A stretch of DNA of 64,000 bases from Symsagittifera roscoffensis (GCF_963678635.1 NC_087070.1:53918617-53982616); one strand, 5' to 3'. Shown: positions 10,288 to 21,963, numbered from the stretch's first letter. The notes: generated by a model not told the origin, from the sequence alone. A program made the numbers and translations.

Positions 10288-10352
10288 ATCAGTCTCCGTC
10301 TGAACCAAAATTACAATTATATATTAACTTATACCAACATCCCGTCGGAGAC
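10278..10352 (+). promoter_or_regulatory. -1 ribosomal frameshift signal gag/pol, copy 2
   Basis: Gag codons read GTT AAT TTA AAC TAG. The heptamer T-TTA-AAC (10278-10284) fits X-XXY-YYZ, and U-UUA-AAC is among the strongest known -1 slippery sites. After a 7-nt spacer comes a perfect 7-bp stem, GTCTCCG (10292-10298) with CGGAGAC (10346-10352), whose 47-nt loop could extend into a pseudoknot. Slipping back one base enters the frame that encodes the DTGA protease. All three canonical parts are present at canonical spacing. Confidence 0.85.
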
Positions 10353-11045
10353 AAAAATAAAAATAACGGTCTGGAAACCCAATTTCTACTAGACACTGGA
10401 GCAACATGTTCGCTTATTAATTTTGACAGTTATGAACAATATTGTAAAATACAGCCTCTACAGCTGAATAAATGTAGATCAAATACAGTTGCTGTTAATG
10501 GAGAAAAACTTAAACTTATAGGTTATACTAATTTTGACTCAACTTTTGGGACAAACACTGATAATCCGGTAAAAATTAAAGCATGGATTTCAGCCAAGAA
10601 TGGCTGCGATCTAAATATATTAGGAATGGATTTCATTTCTCACAACATTAAATCAATAAACTTTCCAAATTTGCACTTAGAATTAAAAAAATACCCAGAT
10701 ATAACAGTTCCTATCATTATTATAAGAAGCAAAAGTTATCCATATCTAAGTTTTTATCAAAATGTACTTCTTGATAAAAATTTAACTATTGCACCAAAAT
10801 CATCCCGCGTAATTTCAATTTCTCCAGCAGGCATAGTTTTCAAAGCAGGAACATCGCTTAGAATTGATAAGTCCTTAGAACAAAAAGGCATTAATGCAAA
10901 AAGCACTTATTGTAGGAATGAAATTAAGTCAATGCCTATCGTACTTAAAAATTCCAGATTATCAAAAGTAGATATAAACAAAGGTGTAATAGGCCAAACG
11001 TTTGAAAACATAGAAATAAAACAAACCCATTTCTTCCTGCTTTAA
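10278..11045 (+). CDS. pro: E1 protease (pol start), -1 frame, truncated pol
   Basis: Open in the -1 frame from 10278 to TAA at 11043-11045, about 250 codons. It carries an aspartic protease core: hydrophobic-LLDTGATCSLIN near 10387, then ILGMDFIS (the second conserved ILG/D segment) near 10617. About 140 further residues are unrecognised. An RT should follow in a Gypsy pol, but the frame stops and no FxDD/YxDD RT, RNase H or HHCC/DDE integrase was found down to the 3' LTR. The element therefore encodes only Gag and protease and would need RT and integrase in trans. Confidence 0.75.
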   Translation, partial: FKLDQSPSEPKLQLYINLYQHPVGDKNKNNGLETQFLLDTGATCSLINFDSYEQYCKIQPLQLNKCRSNTVAVNGEKLKLIGYTNFDSTFGTNTDNPVKIKAWISAKNGCDLNILGMDFISHNIKSINFPNLHLELKKYPDITVPIIIIRSKSYPYLSFYQNVLLDKNLTIAPKSSRVISISPAGIVFKAGTSLRIDKSLEQKGINAKSTYCRNEIKSMPIVLKNSRLSKVDINKGVIGQTFENIEIKQTHFFLL

Positions 11046-11226
11046 ATTATTTATAAATGTGAAGTTTTCGTCAAAGCTTTTATAACGCTTTAACTTTGTT
11101 ATTTTACCTAACGTTTTGTATACTGAGCAGTAAATCTAATTTAATCTTACTAAAAAATAAGATTACGAGTATTATCCAACAAATATACTACAATGAATAG
11201 CGGTTCTGTATGACACCTAAGGGGAT

Positions 11227-11472
11227 ATGCCAAAATGCATGAACACGGATTTAATTCTTAACCGAGATCGAAAACAGTCAAGTACGCTTACAATTTTGGA
11301 CCATCCTCAGAATCAAATAAAGATAGAGGGATCGGAAGCCAATGGCTCAGACAAAAAAAAGTTTTTCGACTGCAATATATTTGCAAAAAAAACTGCAAAA
11401 GGCCAGGAGTTTCAAATATTACAGTGTTACGAGTCTATAATGAATTCATTTTCAGGCGGTTTTATTAACTGA
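11227..11472 (+). CDS. unrecognised 81-aa ORF inside E1
   Basis: ATG-initiated frame (MPKCMNTDLILNRDRKQSS...) ending in TGA. No domain was recognised and it may be chance. It sits between protease and the 3' ORFs where RT should be. Confidence 0.2.
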   Translation: MPKCMNTDLILNRDRKQSSTLTILDHPQNQIKIEGSEANGSDKKKFFDCNIFAKKTAKGQEFQILQCYESIMNSFSGGFIN

Positions 11473-11526
11473 AAATTCAGTATTACACTTAAGTGAATGT
11501 CAAATTACCCTACGTACATAACGAGA

Positions 11527-11846
11527 ATTAAAAAAGTGAAACCTTTGATGAAAGAACTAGCCAATGTAAAATTGTAACAAACTCATTCTGCGAAGTTAAT
11601 TTGCACCATCGGATTCCTCTTAGGGCCCAAGTAGGGACCGATGACAATAATTATTATCTTTGTAGTTTTCAAGTTACAAAATGCAAACTAGAAGAAATTC
11701 ATCAAAAAGGGGAATATCACCTCCTTTCTTCTCAACACATTGATAAAAATTTTCATCAATATTCTTTATCAAAAAATGGGCGAACAACGTTTTTCGACCC
11801 GACCCGCCGCAGATTTATGCCAGCATTTGTTGGTGGCTTCATGTAG
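11527..11846 (+). CDS. unrecognised Cys-containing ORF fragment inside E1
   Basis: About 105 open codons without an ATG near the start. The frame contains several cysteines (TSQCKIV, NSFCEV, YLCSFQVTKC). The spacing could suit an extracellular or envelope-like remnant, but there is no signal peptide or membrane segment, and I do not recognise a family. It could equally be random. Confidence 0.2.
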
Positions 11847-12832
11847 CCTTTTTAAAATTATGGTACCATATTCTTTCAACAACGCAAGTGCTTGTTGGTG
11901 GCTGTATGCAGCCTTTGAGACTCTTATGATTCACTCCTCACAATTTGGCCAAAATATCAATTCGGTAGTTCAATATCCACAACATGCAGGCATTTAAACC
12001 CTTAAAAACAACAAATTTTCAGAAGCTCCTTTGAAAATTGGAGCGCATCATCCTTAAGATTGCTTACGTTAAATTTTTGCATCATAAAATTCAGGATGAC
12101 TTTCTGTACAAAAGATGTGAACATGGATTGGTGCAGGTGATTAAAACCGAAGAAGAATTATTACACTTATCTTATCGAATATTATACCGTTTGTAATTAG
12201 TCTTCAACTTTTCTTACCCTTGATATTTCAGTTTTTTTTTCTTCCTTAATCAAAATTTTTCATTATCTTATCAGAAAACGAAACTAAGATTCCTGGTTAT
12301 AACAAAAATGCTGTCAAATGAAATATTGTATGTGTTTATACATGCCTTACAATTTTACAATTTTCTATTCGCTAATATTTGCACCTAGTAAATCCTAACC
12401 CAAGTTTATAGCTGTATAACTTGTTAGGGACCCCATGGTAAGCCTGTGGATGACCCCAGGTGGACATAAATTTAAGATTAGGGGTTAATTAATGCCCAAA
12501 TTTCCATTTTTTTTAAAAGTACATTTGCATTTTTGCTTTAAGTTTCATATCTGAGCTTAACTCAGTGTTGTAAAGTGCTTTATTCCTGTGGTTAATAATC
12601 ACCATGATCGTCTTTCTTGATTTGTATTCCTGTGGTTAATAAACACCATGATTGTCTTTCTTCATTTGTTTTCCGTGGTGGGTTTGTGTGAAACCACAAG
12701 ATTATATTTTCCACCTTTTATATATATATATATACAATTTTACACTTTGTCCTTCATCGTTCAAACATTTGATAATTAGCCTTAATATCCGAATGTTATT
12801 CGGGATTTTGAATATTTGGTCATTTTATATTG

Positions 12833-13384
12833 ATGTTTAGCAAAATGGAATACGACCCAATTTTAAACTGGAATTGCAGAAACGCAGACCCAGCACCAGA
12901 GGAGTTCGAAAGAAAGCTGCTTCTCAGGAAGAAACAACGGAAACCTCTATCAGTTCAATCTTTGTCAATAGACGACGGGTTAAATAAGAACCCTCGCAAC
13001 TTTCCCAGTTTAACCCAAAGATTGGAGCTGCAGAAGTGCAGAAAAACCAAATTGGATACGGAAAATCCAAAATATATAACGAGTTTAAAGTACTCAATAA
13101 AGGAAAATTTTAACAGATAGAAACTGCCATCGTTCATTGAAGTCGTTAACTCAACGACAATGGAAAAGGCGATGATGCCTATCGACTTCATAACCCAGCC
13201 AGAAGGGGTTATAAAGAACGAAAACAACTTCTGGAAATTAAAGAAGAGGGAGGAACACGGCTACATCCTCAAGGCAGGAGGCACGCATGTCACCATTCCG
13301 TTCGAGGGAATAACTGCTTTTCCGAACCATGTAAAAACAGACAGGAAGAACAGGACGACATTCAACAACTTACGGACGGAATGA
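12833..13384 (+). pseudogene. E1 3' accessory ORF, one in-frame stop
   Basis: A frame of about 183 codons from ATG 12833 (a second ATG at 12845 has a better context) to TGA 13382-13384, interrupted by a single TAG at 13118-13120. The first part is Lys/Arg-rich (FERKLLLRKKQRKPLSVQS). The second part contains GGTHVTIPFEGITAFPNHVK. No family was recognised. The position, last before the polypurine tract, is that of an accessory or env-like ORF. Because the same frame reopens directly after the TAG, one point mutation or stop readthrough explains it. The next small ORF overlaps its stop as ATGA. Confidence 0.45.
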
Positions 13385-13518
13385 GCAGACTACGAATAAA
13401 AAACAAAATTAAAAAGAAGAAAATCGTGAAGTTGCAACAAAAACTTGAGGCTTCACAGAGGAAGATAGCGATCCTCAGATCATACAATGTGGAGCTTGAA
13501 TCCGGAAGGAAGCTCTAG
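13381..13518 (+). CDS. small basic coiled-coil-like ORF (45 aa)
   Basis: Starts at an ATGA overlap with the end of the preceding frame (13381) and ends TAG at 13516-13518. The peptide is very basic, with a leucine/isoleucine heptad pattern (KIKKKKIVKLQQKLEASQRK). It may be the C-terminal part of the upstream accessory ORF reached by a frame change, or a separate peptide. No family was recognised. Confidence 0.35.
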   Translation: MSRLRIKNKIKKKKIVKLQQKLEASQRKIAILRSYNVELESGRKL

Positions 13519-13648
13519 ATAAAACCTAACTTATCCTTATAACTTTTTCGTTTGATGTTCTCTTTAAATTTTATAACTATAGTATTTAACCAGTAAAGTG
13601 TTTAGATTTTCACCATGGTAACTGTAAGAATCGAACAGCTTAATTTTC

Positions 13649-13665
13649 TAAAAAAAGGGGTGAGT
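13649..13665 (+). other. polypurine tract of E1
   Basis: AAAAAAAGGGG followed by TGAGT lies immediately 5' of the 3' LTR, as expected for the plus-strand primer site of an LTR retrotransposon. Confidence 0.8.
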
Positions 13666-14821
13666 TGTAGTATTGCGAAATACTATACACACACAAAAGA
13701 CCATTGTCTTAATTGTTTATTTAACGACCCAATTCTAAATTGGAGCGTGCCATTTAAATTAAAGCCTCTTTTCACTAAATCAGATATTGACTGATTTACT
13801 CTTATTAGGACTATAAAATCTTGTTGTGAAAATCCACTCCTTTTTAAATACTTGTCCAATTTTTCTCATTTTTTCATGCTCAATATTTTAAAAGGGCGGC
13901 GATTATTAATACGTCCCTTTTAACTTAACTTGAAACAAACTGGATAAATATTTAGCAGTCTTGCCGGCTGCACTGAAATTCTCCTTACTTTGATTAAGCA
14001 GAGGTGCACCTGCAATATGATGCATCAGAGAGAGTAATATGAATTTTTAATAAGACAAACTGAAGGCTGCGGTTTTTATCAAAGGGGACTAATAAGTTAA
14101 AGATATTTGATTTGACAAAATCAAATAAAAACTAGTTGAAAATTCCCTTATAAGAAAGGGAGAACAAAGGAGCAGGTGAAACCTGAATAATTAAAGATTG
14201 AATCAGCCGCGGGTTTATGCTTACGAGCAAAAGGACTGGCCTGAAATCTTCAGTGTTTCATTTTGCTCAGTAAGCAGCAAGTTAGATATCTTCAGTTAGA
14301 CCTTTTCAAAAAATAAATAATTTTTCTTTTCTGCCTATACACTAAAATTAAACTAGTGTTTTTTCACAAATAAAATAGAGAATAAATTCTCATTTCAAGT
14401 TCGATAAAAATATAAATTGAGATACTCGAGATAACCCCATCTGAGGAAGTCTGGACTACAAGTACCCAAAGGACTACGGCAAGACGATTCAGACGACCCA
14501 ACCAGAAGTGCTGACTTGGACAAACATCAAGGGCAACCATACATACTAATCAGCCACCGACCTTAGTAAGAAGATAAAATATTGATGAACAAAATAAGAT
14601 TAGCTCAACCTCCCCTCATAGGTATATTTCTTTAAGCTGTTCGATTCGTTTATATAATCTAATAACCCAGTGCTTTGTATCTAACCAACTAATTAATTCA
14701 TACCTTTTCTAACTATTGTTTCTACTCTACTTTTTGTCAAGACAATTTGACGATCTAAGGTGAGACTTATAAATTAGGATAAAATTACTAAGCATTCAAC
14801 CAGCAATGAGCGCTTAGTAAA
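13666..14821 (+). repeat. 3' LTR of E1
   Basis: Pairs with 200-1353 at about 99% identity; it starts TGTAGTATTGCG and ends ...CGCTTAGTAAA. The 5' hairpin has one mismatch here (ACTATA for ACTACA). Followed by ATAT, matching 196-199. The ~1% LTR divergence implies an insertion that is not brand new. Confidence 0.93.
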
Positions 14822-14825
14822 ATAT
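14822..14825. repeat. target-site duplication of E1, right copy (ATAT)
   Basis: Matches 196-199. It supports a single integration event for the whole composite, or a later internal rearrangement between one outer pair of LTRs. Confidence 0.5.
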
Positions 14826-17800
14826 CCGTGTCTGAATCTAAAGATGTCGCTATCTCTAAATATTTGAAGTTTTAAGATTTTCCATAAATTTCAGACAAAA
14901 TGTTCGAGAAAAAATGAAAATGAGAGCTAGATTGTAAAGATTGTCAAGAATTGATATCTCCCACAGGCAATATTGAGTAACAAAAGACACATTTTGAAAT
15001 TCGTAAAAAAAACCTGCGTCAATAATGGCAAAAATGTGTCTGCTTCATTTCAGTTTGGAATGATTAAGATTGAATTAATATTATGACATTTAATGCGTTG
15101 CTCGTTGAATATCAAGCAATGCAAACTGCACATAAGTCAGTGAAACAAATGACCCGGTTTGCTTCTTTCAAATTCCTATTATTTTACCAAAAAGATTGGA
15201 AGATGAATAATTTGAATAATTGTTCCGACCACTCAAAGAGTGGGAGGAGCTTTGGGTTTGGGTTGATTGTTTCCCTTGTTTTTTTTGACTACTTTAAAGA
15301 AAGATTGTAGGGGGTCTCGTATCATACTGAAAACTTTTGGTCGTGATTTGGATTCATAAAAACCAAAAAATTCTCTGTATCGAAAAAGACTGGTCTGAAA
15401 TTTTTTCGTTTTTCAGACTAAACTACACCAGTTTTAATTAGAGGCTGACCTCCCAACTGTTAACTTGATTTAACTGTTGTCAGTGTTAATGATTAGTCCA
15501 AATTCCTTTGCGGTCTCTAAAAAAAGAAAATCGCAGAAAGTTTATATATATATATATATTTCAGTTTCAAAAAAAATATATCTGTTTATTGGAGCATACT
15601 GTGCTAATTATGTCTGTTATCTTTGTTTTAGTATTCTATTCAGATTGTTATCAAATAAACTAAGTATATATTTCATATGCTAAATATTTCGTTCTGTCTG
15701 AGACTGTCTTTGTTGTGCCCTATATTTTGCAAATCGAAAAACTCCAAATTTTTCCAGGGCTCAAAAGCATTATCAAATACTTTCTTGTAGATTTAACATC
15801 CATTGAGACCAAAAGTTTTGCCTCAGCCTAAACCAGCAAAGGGCTGAATTGGTCGTTTTGATAAAAAAACTTGGTCTACAGCTTTTTCAAGCAAAAACTT
15901 TGAGCTCAGAGATTTTACATGCATTTTAAGGGGATTGATGCTTCAAAATTACTCATTTAATCGTTTTTCAACCACCAACCTAGAAATGCAGACTGAAAAA
16001 TGGCCCATTATTTAAAATTTTTAATTACGTAAGAGTACTGCTGTGAACTAAGTTTTTTTTATATCGGCAAAATTATTTAATAATGCGTATTGCAGCGCGT
16101 TCAAAACTTATAAATTAGAAAGATAAGTTCCTAAACGTTTTCTCAGGCAAGCCTGTTATTCCGTGCTGGGGTGTCAAGTTTTCCGACATTGAAAACACTC
16201 TCTCTAGAAATACTAGTCAATGACACATTTAGCATCTCGAAGTTTGTGACAGTTTAAGGAAATTAGTTTCGTTTTTTTTCTGCCGAAAACATTTCTATCG
16301 AAATCTCCTCGGTCTTAGTGTTGCAAGTTCTACTCCCCTTATGAAGATAATCTCCATAGCACAGATAAGAACTCTCAAGCGCAGATAAGGACTACCCTTC
16401 ATATAGAAAAGACTCGTGAAGATGCGCATTGGAACCAGTTCAAAACTAGTATTATAACCAATTATATTCTTGATAAAATTATCCCTAAAAAATATTCCTT
16501 ACTAACCAATCATGATCCATAAATAACACTTACAATTATTGGAAGTGCTGAATCTACTAGTAGTTTCAGCACCAGAATAGTTTGAATAAATCTCAGAAGA
16601 CAGTTGTTCTCCTTTGGAACAAGTTCCAAAAACCTAATTCGCGAACACCAGCATACACTAGATCTATTGAGACTAGGAGATATAAGAGTAAGCTTAAGAT
16701 TGGTATTAGACTAAGAAGTTGCACGATTTTATCCGGGCGAAACTAAGATAGCGTGACGAACAGACAGTTTATCTTATCTAAAATTACACTATGAGTATGC
16801 TACCTCTGTATAAACTCATCTGGTGAAACCAAAAGTCTCGAACAAGATCCACTAAGAAACTTAGATTTAGCAAATTAAAATAGAAACAAGATCAAAATAA
16901 AAAAATTGCCTAGTTGCAAAATTTTAGATTGCATAGAAAATATAATAGATATGTCTCTAGGTCACAATAAATCTACTCCGATTTATCAAACGATACGACA
17001 AATACCAGGTCAAAAACTGAACAACAGTTCAAGCTGCTACATTGTGACAAGACGCGAACCGCAAAGAGTGTATGTCTTCAGAGTCCTCTATGCAGTAGAT
17101 TTTCATTCTCTGACATGAAAATAAATGTAATGGAAAAATGAATCTAATTTTCAAACAATAAACTTCTTGATGCTTTATAGCTATACTATATAAAACAAGA
17201 ACGATTGATAAAAAGACACACAACTCCTTCCTTTTATCCAATTTGCAGTAAATAATTTTCGATAAACTTTGTAAAGTTAAAATTTACTGATAAAAATACA
17301 AAAATTAGTTAGTAATAAAATAGAAGTAAGTTTTATTAAATTTATAAAGAGTTTCTTGCTTCTCAAGAACTCGTTTTGCATTTCATCATCCTTGCTTTAT
17401 CACCTAAAACATAACTATATTTATTCAAGAACAAATATCATTGAAAAGCATAACCCTTAAATCAAACCTTTCTTTAACTTAAAATTTATATCTAAGAAAT
17501 TATCAAAGCCTATCCTTGCTTTCCGATTATCCAAATTTTCCCCTGAAACCAGATCATCAAGGTTTACCTTGGATCATTAAACTTTAACTTAAATTAAAGT
17601 TTTATTTCGTTTAAATTATTTGATCATCAAGGCTTCGCTTGGATCCTTCAGAACAACTATGTTCTCCCCACCACATAGCTAAAATGTTTATTGACCTCAA
17701 ACGTCGAATCCCTCTCCAGCCCTTAATCAAGAACCAAAACTAATAAAAGTTTTTGAAAAACTAACCATTATAATTAGGATAAACAGTGAAGAACTTCGGC

Positions 17801-18240
17801 TACTCATTCTTCAATTGAGCCCTTCCTCTTAACTGACCCCGGCTAAAACACAATATAAAAATTAGTACGTTTTATAATAGTATACATTGATCTATTTCTG
17901 ATCTGTTCTAATTATACCTGAACCTTGTGGATTGATTTACTATTCTCCATTCCTCGATCACAAATCAAAACTCTAAGTAGGATTAAGTAAGTTTTCTTAA
18001 AATAAGTATTAGCCACTGAGAAAGTAAACATCATTCTAACGAATTGATATACTCTCTCTCCAACCCGTCAACCTGGACAATCTATGCCGCATGATTAGGA
18101 TAACCCACAAAAAACGTAAAAACTAACAGTTTAGGAAATAAAATTCTGACCCATGATTTTGCAACCATCATCCTAAACCTTATGTCAGGAGACACTTTAG
18201 GCAATAAACAAATAATAAAATTTCATGAATATTTAATTCA
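14826..18240. other. AT-rich intergenic DNA without recognised genes
   Basis: Only short chance frames. A TA microsatellite lies at 15543-15559. Around 17540-17650, two GATCATCAAGG...CTTGGATC segments form short hairpins (CAAGG-TTTA-CCTTG and a CAAGGCTTCGCTTGG variant). 16600-17250 has the texture of an old retroelement, but no motif can be defended. Confidence 0.6.
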
Positions 18241-18570
18241 AACAAAAAATACGACCTTGTAGCTACACCACATACACAAACAAAAGGATATATCAGATCA
18301 AAAAACAATCAAGGAGGAAGACAATAATAGCAAACAAAAACTAAATATTAAGCAAAGATTTTCAAAAACACAAAACGCAGTCTCTGATTCAGATACAACT
18401 GCATTACAAAAACTTCAGGACCTAAAAGACTTAATAGAAAATGTTAACACAATAAACAATCAAAAGTATTTTTCCGATTCAAAATCCACAACGCCATCAT
18501 CAATAAAAGATAAAAGCTGAATAAAAAATCATGTGTTTGTAAGCCAGTACGACTCTATAATTGGAACTAA
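18241..18570 (+). pseudogene. decayed coding relic, unknown
   Basis: One frame reads through ~100 codons of Lys/Asn/Ser-rich sequence (for example AVSDSDTTALQKLQDLKDLI), broken by TGA near 18519 and continuing as a frame with VSQYDSIIGT. Its last ~140 bp are repeated, more degraded, at 19145-19270 (CAATAAAAGxTAA...AGTACGACTCTATAATTGGAAC). This looks like the remains of a retroelement or duplicated gene. No family was recognised. Confidence 0.4.
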
Positions 18571-18602
18571 CCAATAAAACATATTGAAAGCTGCACAAAA
18601 AA

Positions 18603-18863
18603 ATGATATATAAAAAGATGATTCGAAAGGACGAAAAATTTTTACTTCTTCTTGTCGTCCATCCACAAAGTGATCCCCCTAGAGGAAAAGTACAATTTTC
18701 TCATAACTTAATTGCAAATTTTTTGGAAAAAGCAAAATGCAAATGCAAGCAGGAATCCCTAGAAATAAGAATCAGAAAACAGTTACTTGATCACTATCTA
18801 AGAGACATCTTTAATATCAATTCATATTACGGAATATTCACATTTGAAAATTTACCATCATAA
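18603..18863 (+). CDS. unrecognised 86-aa ORF between the two decayed repeats
   Basis: ATG-initiated, basic (MIYKKMIRKDEKFLLLLVVH ... IRKQLLDHYLRDIFN), ending in TAA. It lies between the repeats at 18430-18570 and 19145-19270 and probably belongs to the same decayed element. No domain was recognised. Confidence 0.25.
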   Translation: MIYKKMIRKDEKFLLLLVVHPQSDPPRGKVQFSHNLIANFLEKAKCKCKQESLEIRIRKQLLDHYLRDIFNINSYYGIFTFENLPS

Positions 18864-19144
18864 ATAGATACAAACGAATGACGTAGATCTAGGACTTCTC
18901 AAAATTTTTTTCCAGAATATATCAAAAATATCCAGCATCGAAATTCACAAAGAGCAAATTCAATATGCACAAATGAAATTTTCTCTATTGCTTATAGTTA
19001 TAGATCCATACTATAGCCAAAAGAACTTTTAAATGAATCACCACCTCATACACCTCGACATGCAATTGTAGGACAAGAAATCAACCTTTTCTCGTAATTT
19101 TTAGATACAATTCATGAAACACTCACCAATAATGAAATACGGTA

Positions 19145-19270
19145 AAACTAACACAATGAACAACCAAAAAATTTTTTCCGAAACGGAATCCATATTGCCA
19201 TTATCAATAAAAGGTAAGCGCAGAGTTACAAAATCATACATTTGTAATTCAGTACGACTCTATAATTGGA
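19145..19270 (+). repeat. second copy of the 18430-18570 repeat
   Basis: Aligns with 18430-18570 over ~125 bp with many substitutions, sharing TAACACAATxAACAA and AGTACGACTCTATAATTGGAAC. It ends exactly where the minus-strand pol relic begins. Confidence 0.6.
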
Positions 19271-20400
19271 ACCTATAATTGGAACCTGCTTTTGGTGCAA
19301 CGTATTTCATCTCAGTGTCGCTCAATACCTTACTGCCGTATGCAACGGGACGGAGAACTGTTCTCCCATTCCATTCTTGCTCCTGATGCAGTATTCCGGA
19401 AATGGCTACCACTGAAGCTTCAGTGTCGAGAATGCCTTCGTCGTATACGCTTTTCTCCGTGGGCTTGCCTAGCATTGGCGCTTCGCACAGCTCCCGTTTT
19501 ATATTCTCGAAGGCTTCCTGAGCTCTTTCATTACAATCGAACTTCTTTCCTTTGTTACGCATCAGCTGCTGCATCGGGTAGACTTTGCCTGCGCATCCTT
19601 TTAAGATCTCTCTATAATATTTCGCGATACCCCGGAAGCTCATCAACTGTGTGTCCGTATTAGAAGCCTTGCATGTCAACACGGCCTCTACCGCATTCGG
19701 ATCCGACCTCACTGCCGTGCTTATCTACCATTCTCCCCAGGTTCTTTGTTAAGTCCCTAAGGATCTCACATTTCAAGGGTTTGCATTTCAAGCCAGCTCT
19801 CTTCACGCAGTCAAAGACTTCGTCAAATCTGTCAATGTAGTCTGTAAAGGTGGGTGTCGCTATCACTACATCATTCACATAGCAAATAACGAGGTTCCCA
19901 TACTTCTTTGTTATGCTGGTCAAAGCCTGAGCCATCAGTCTTTTAAAGATCGCCGTCGCATTGCACAAGCCGAAGGGCATCCTCTTCTTCTGGTACGGGC
20001 TCAACTCACATGCAAATCCGGTCTCTTATCTATCCTATTTTCGCAGAGAAAACCTGCAAGAAGGCAGAACTCAGCCCAGTGTGATGAAAAACTTGGAATC
20101 GCCAAGTTTCGAGAGGTTCTCGTCTATGCGTGGTATTGGGTAAGCGTCCTTTATAGTCACCGGTTTAGGTAGCGAAAGCGGCAATTAGTCTTAGCTGTTC
20201 TCCTTTCTTTTTTTGGCCATAACAAACCCACAAGCCCAAGGAGACTTCGAGGGTTCTATCATGTCATTTTCGAGCAGCATTTCTGTTTCCGCTCGGCACG
20301 CCTCCGATTTTTGAGGTATCATGCGCCTCGGTCTCCTCCTGCCGGGAACGGCGCCTTCTTCTAGTTCGATTCGTGCTCGTTGAAAATACAATAACCACTA
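19260..20400 (-). pseudogene. relic reverse transcriptase and RNase H start
   Basis: Pieces match E2 RT: MIEPSKSPWACGFVMAKK, then RMPFGLCNATAIFKRLM. The catalytic box reads YVND instead of YVDD, losing a metal-binding Asp. The connection and RNase H start follow (YYREILKGCAGKVYPMQQLM, ASVVAISGILHQEQEWNG), where DTDAS has become DTEAS. About 200 bp of the palm core are scrambled around 20000-20190. Confidence 0.88.
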
Positions 20401-20984
20401 TCCGCTTTATATTTGGAAAAAACGTCTGCGTTCCGATTTAAAACTGCTCTTAGCAATTCAAAATTTTACCTCTTAGATGCTCTCTTTCCGGCAAAACCGG
20501 TTTGTCGAACTCTAACTTATATGAAGAGGGAAGTTCCGGAAAACTTGAGCAGCTCAATTAGCCGTCATTTGTCTCAGATTTCTTTGAAAACATTTTATAT
20601 AAAGATTTCAATTCGTTCATATTTTTCAAAATCAGGTCTTTAATCAAGTGAGTTGGACAGCTCTTCAATCGATACTTCCTCAGGTTCGGCGTTTGTTCAT
20701 TATTGGCAAAAAGTAGCCAAGTTTCCTTCCACGATGCTTAAAACCGTTATATCCAGTGCATTCAACAAAACATTTGCAGACAGCCCGTTTCGTGAGGACG
20801 GAAAAGCACAGGCCTAGCACCACTGAACATTGACTGTTTGGGTTCGGTACCACGCAAACCTGCTGTCTATCACGCCATTGTTTTAACTTTTTCATCCTAA
20901 GAATTGCTACTACTGCCTGCCTGGGATTTATTTTTACTTTTCTGTCTAAAAAAGTTTGGTATCTTTTTGTCTTCAGTTTTTATC

Positions 20985-21621
20985 CTATCTACTGGTCGCT
21001 AAACTGTTTGGGTTCCTAATCCTTATCAGTCTATTATTGAGGTCTGTCATAACGTCGAAGTTCCTGAAGAAGTCAAGCCCCAGAATGAACTGATTTAAAT
21101 CATCTAGGTTCTTCACCACGTAAAGCTCATCCAGGGAATACGTCATCCTATCCGGAGGACTTTTACTGGAGTTCTCCCGGCTACATATATGCGGCTCCGC
21201 GATTGGCTGGTGCGACTCCAAGGTTCGTGGGTATCAGGTCCTTCCTGGCGAAACCCATCCTTTACTTTGTTTTTATCGGTATTACACAGACTACTGCTAC
21301 TGTGTCTAGGAATCTTGTCACCCCGATCTTCTTTCCACCGGTGTCTAGCAGATGTGCAGTCACATCTGCTTCGTATCTAATGTGTGCCGCATTTTGTTCC
21401 ATCATGGTGTCATGACCAATTCTACAGATCTTCAGCTCTTCTCGACCCAAATATATCTGTCCTGTTTGGTCATTGTCTGTCGTGACGTAGGTATTGGTAT
21501 AAATACTAATCCCATCCTCATTTACCATCACTTGATATGGTCCGTAGACTTCCGAGTACCGTCTGTGGAGTTTCCTTGTTCGAGTGCCACCCGTCGTTAA
21601 AAAAACTCGCACAGCCCTCAA
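20985..21621 (-). pseudogene. relic aspartic protease
   Basis: The active-site triad DTG of E2 reads DTV here (FLDTVAVVCVIPIKT), which would abolish catalysis. Flanking sequence (GQIYLGREELKICRIGH; LDDLNQFILGLDFFRNFDV) matches E2 but lies in two frames with a break near 21240. Confidence 0.85.
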
Positions 21622-21963
21622 TTCACTGCGTGGCTCTGCTTGTTTCAGATAATGTGCTTAAAGACCTAGATGCATCAGGGTGAACTCTTAAGGTTCACTT
21701 AGATTCCTGATAACCTGATGCCGTAAAATCGAGATGATCGACTGTGGCACCATTCTGAATGTCTGTCCGGAGATCACAATCAACTTCATGCTCAAATTGC
21801 TCGGTGTCTTCGTTTTTTTCACTTCAGGTGCTTCAAAGGCATTCAGTTGATCCTGAGTTCTGTCGTTCTCCAGCTTGAGCTTGACCTTCTGATCAATTTC
21901 CCTTGTCGCCAGCTCCTGTTGAACTCTATTCAGGTTATCTCTTGCCGCTGCTTCATAGTTAAC

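Larger units (their letters stand above)
11046..12832 (+). other. E1 region replacing RT/integrase; no recognised gene
   Basis: AT-rich, with short open frames only. Minor features: a TGTTGGTGGC-containing segment repeated at ~11828 and ~11892; a ~51-bp tandem repeat (TTTATTCCTGTGGTTAATAA... near 12580 and 12628); and a TA microsatellite at 12719-12735. It may be a scrambled remnant of pol or non-homologous filler. Confidence 0.5.
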
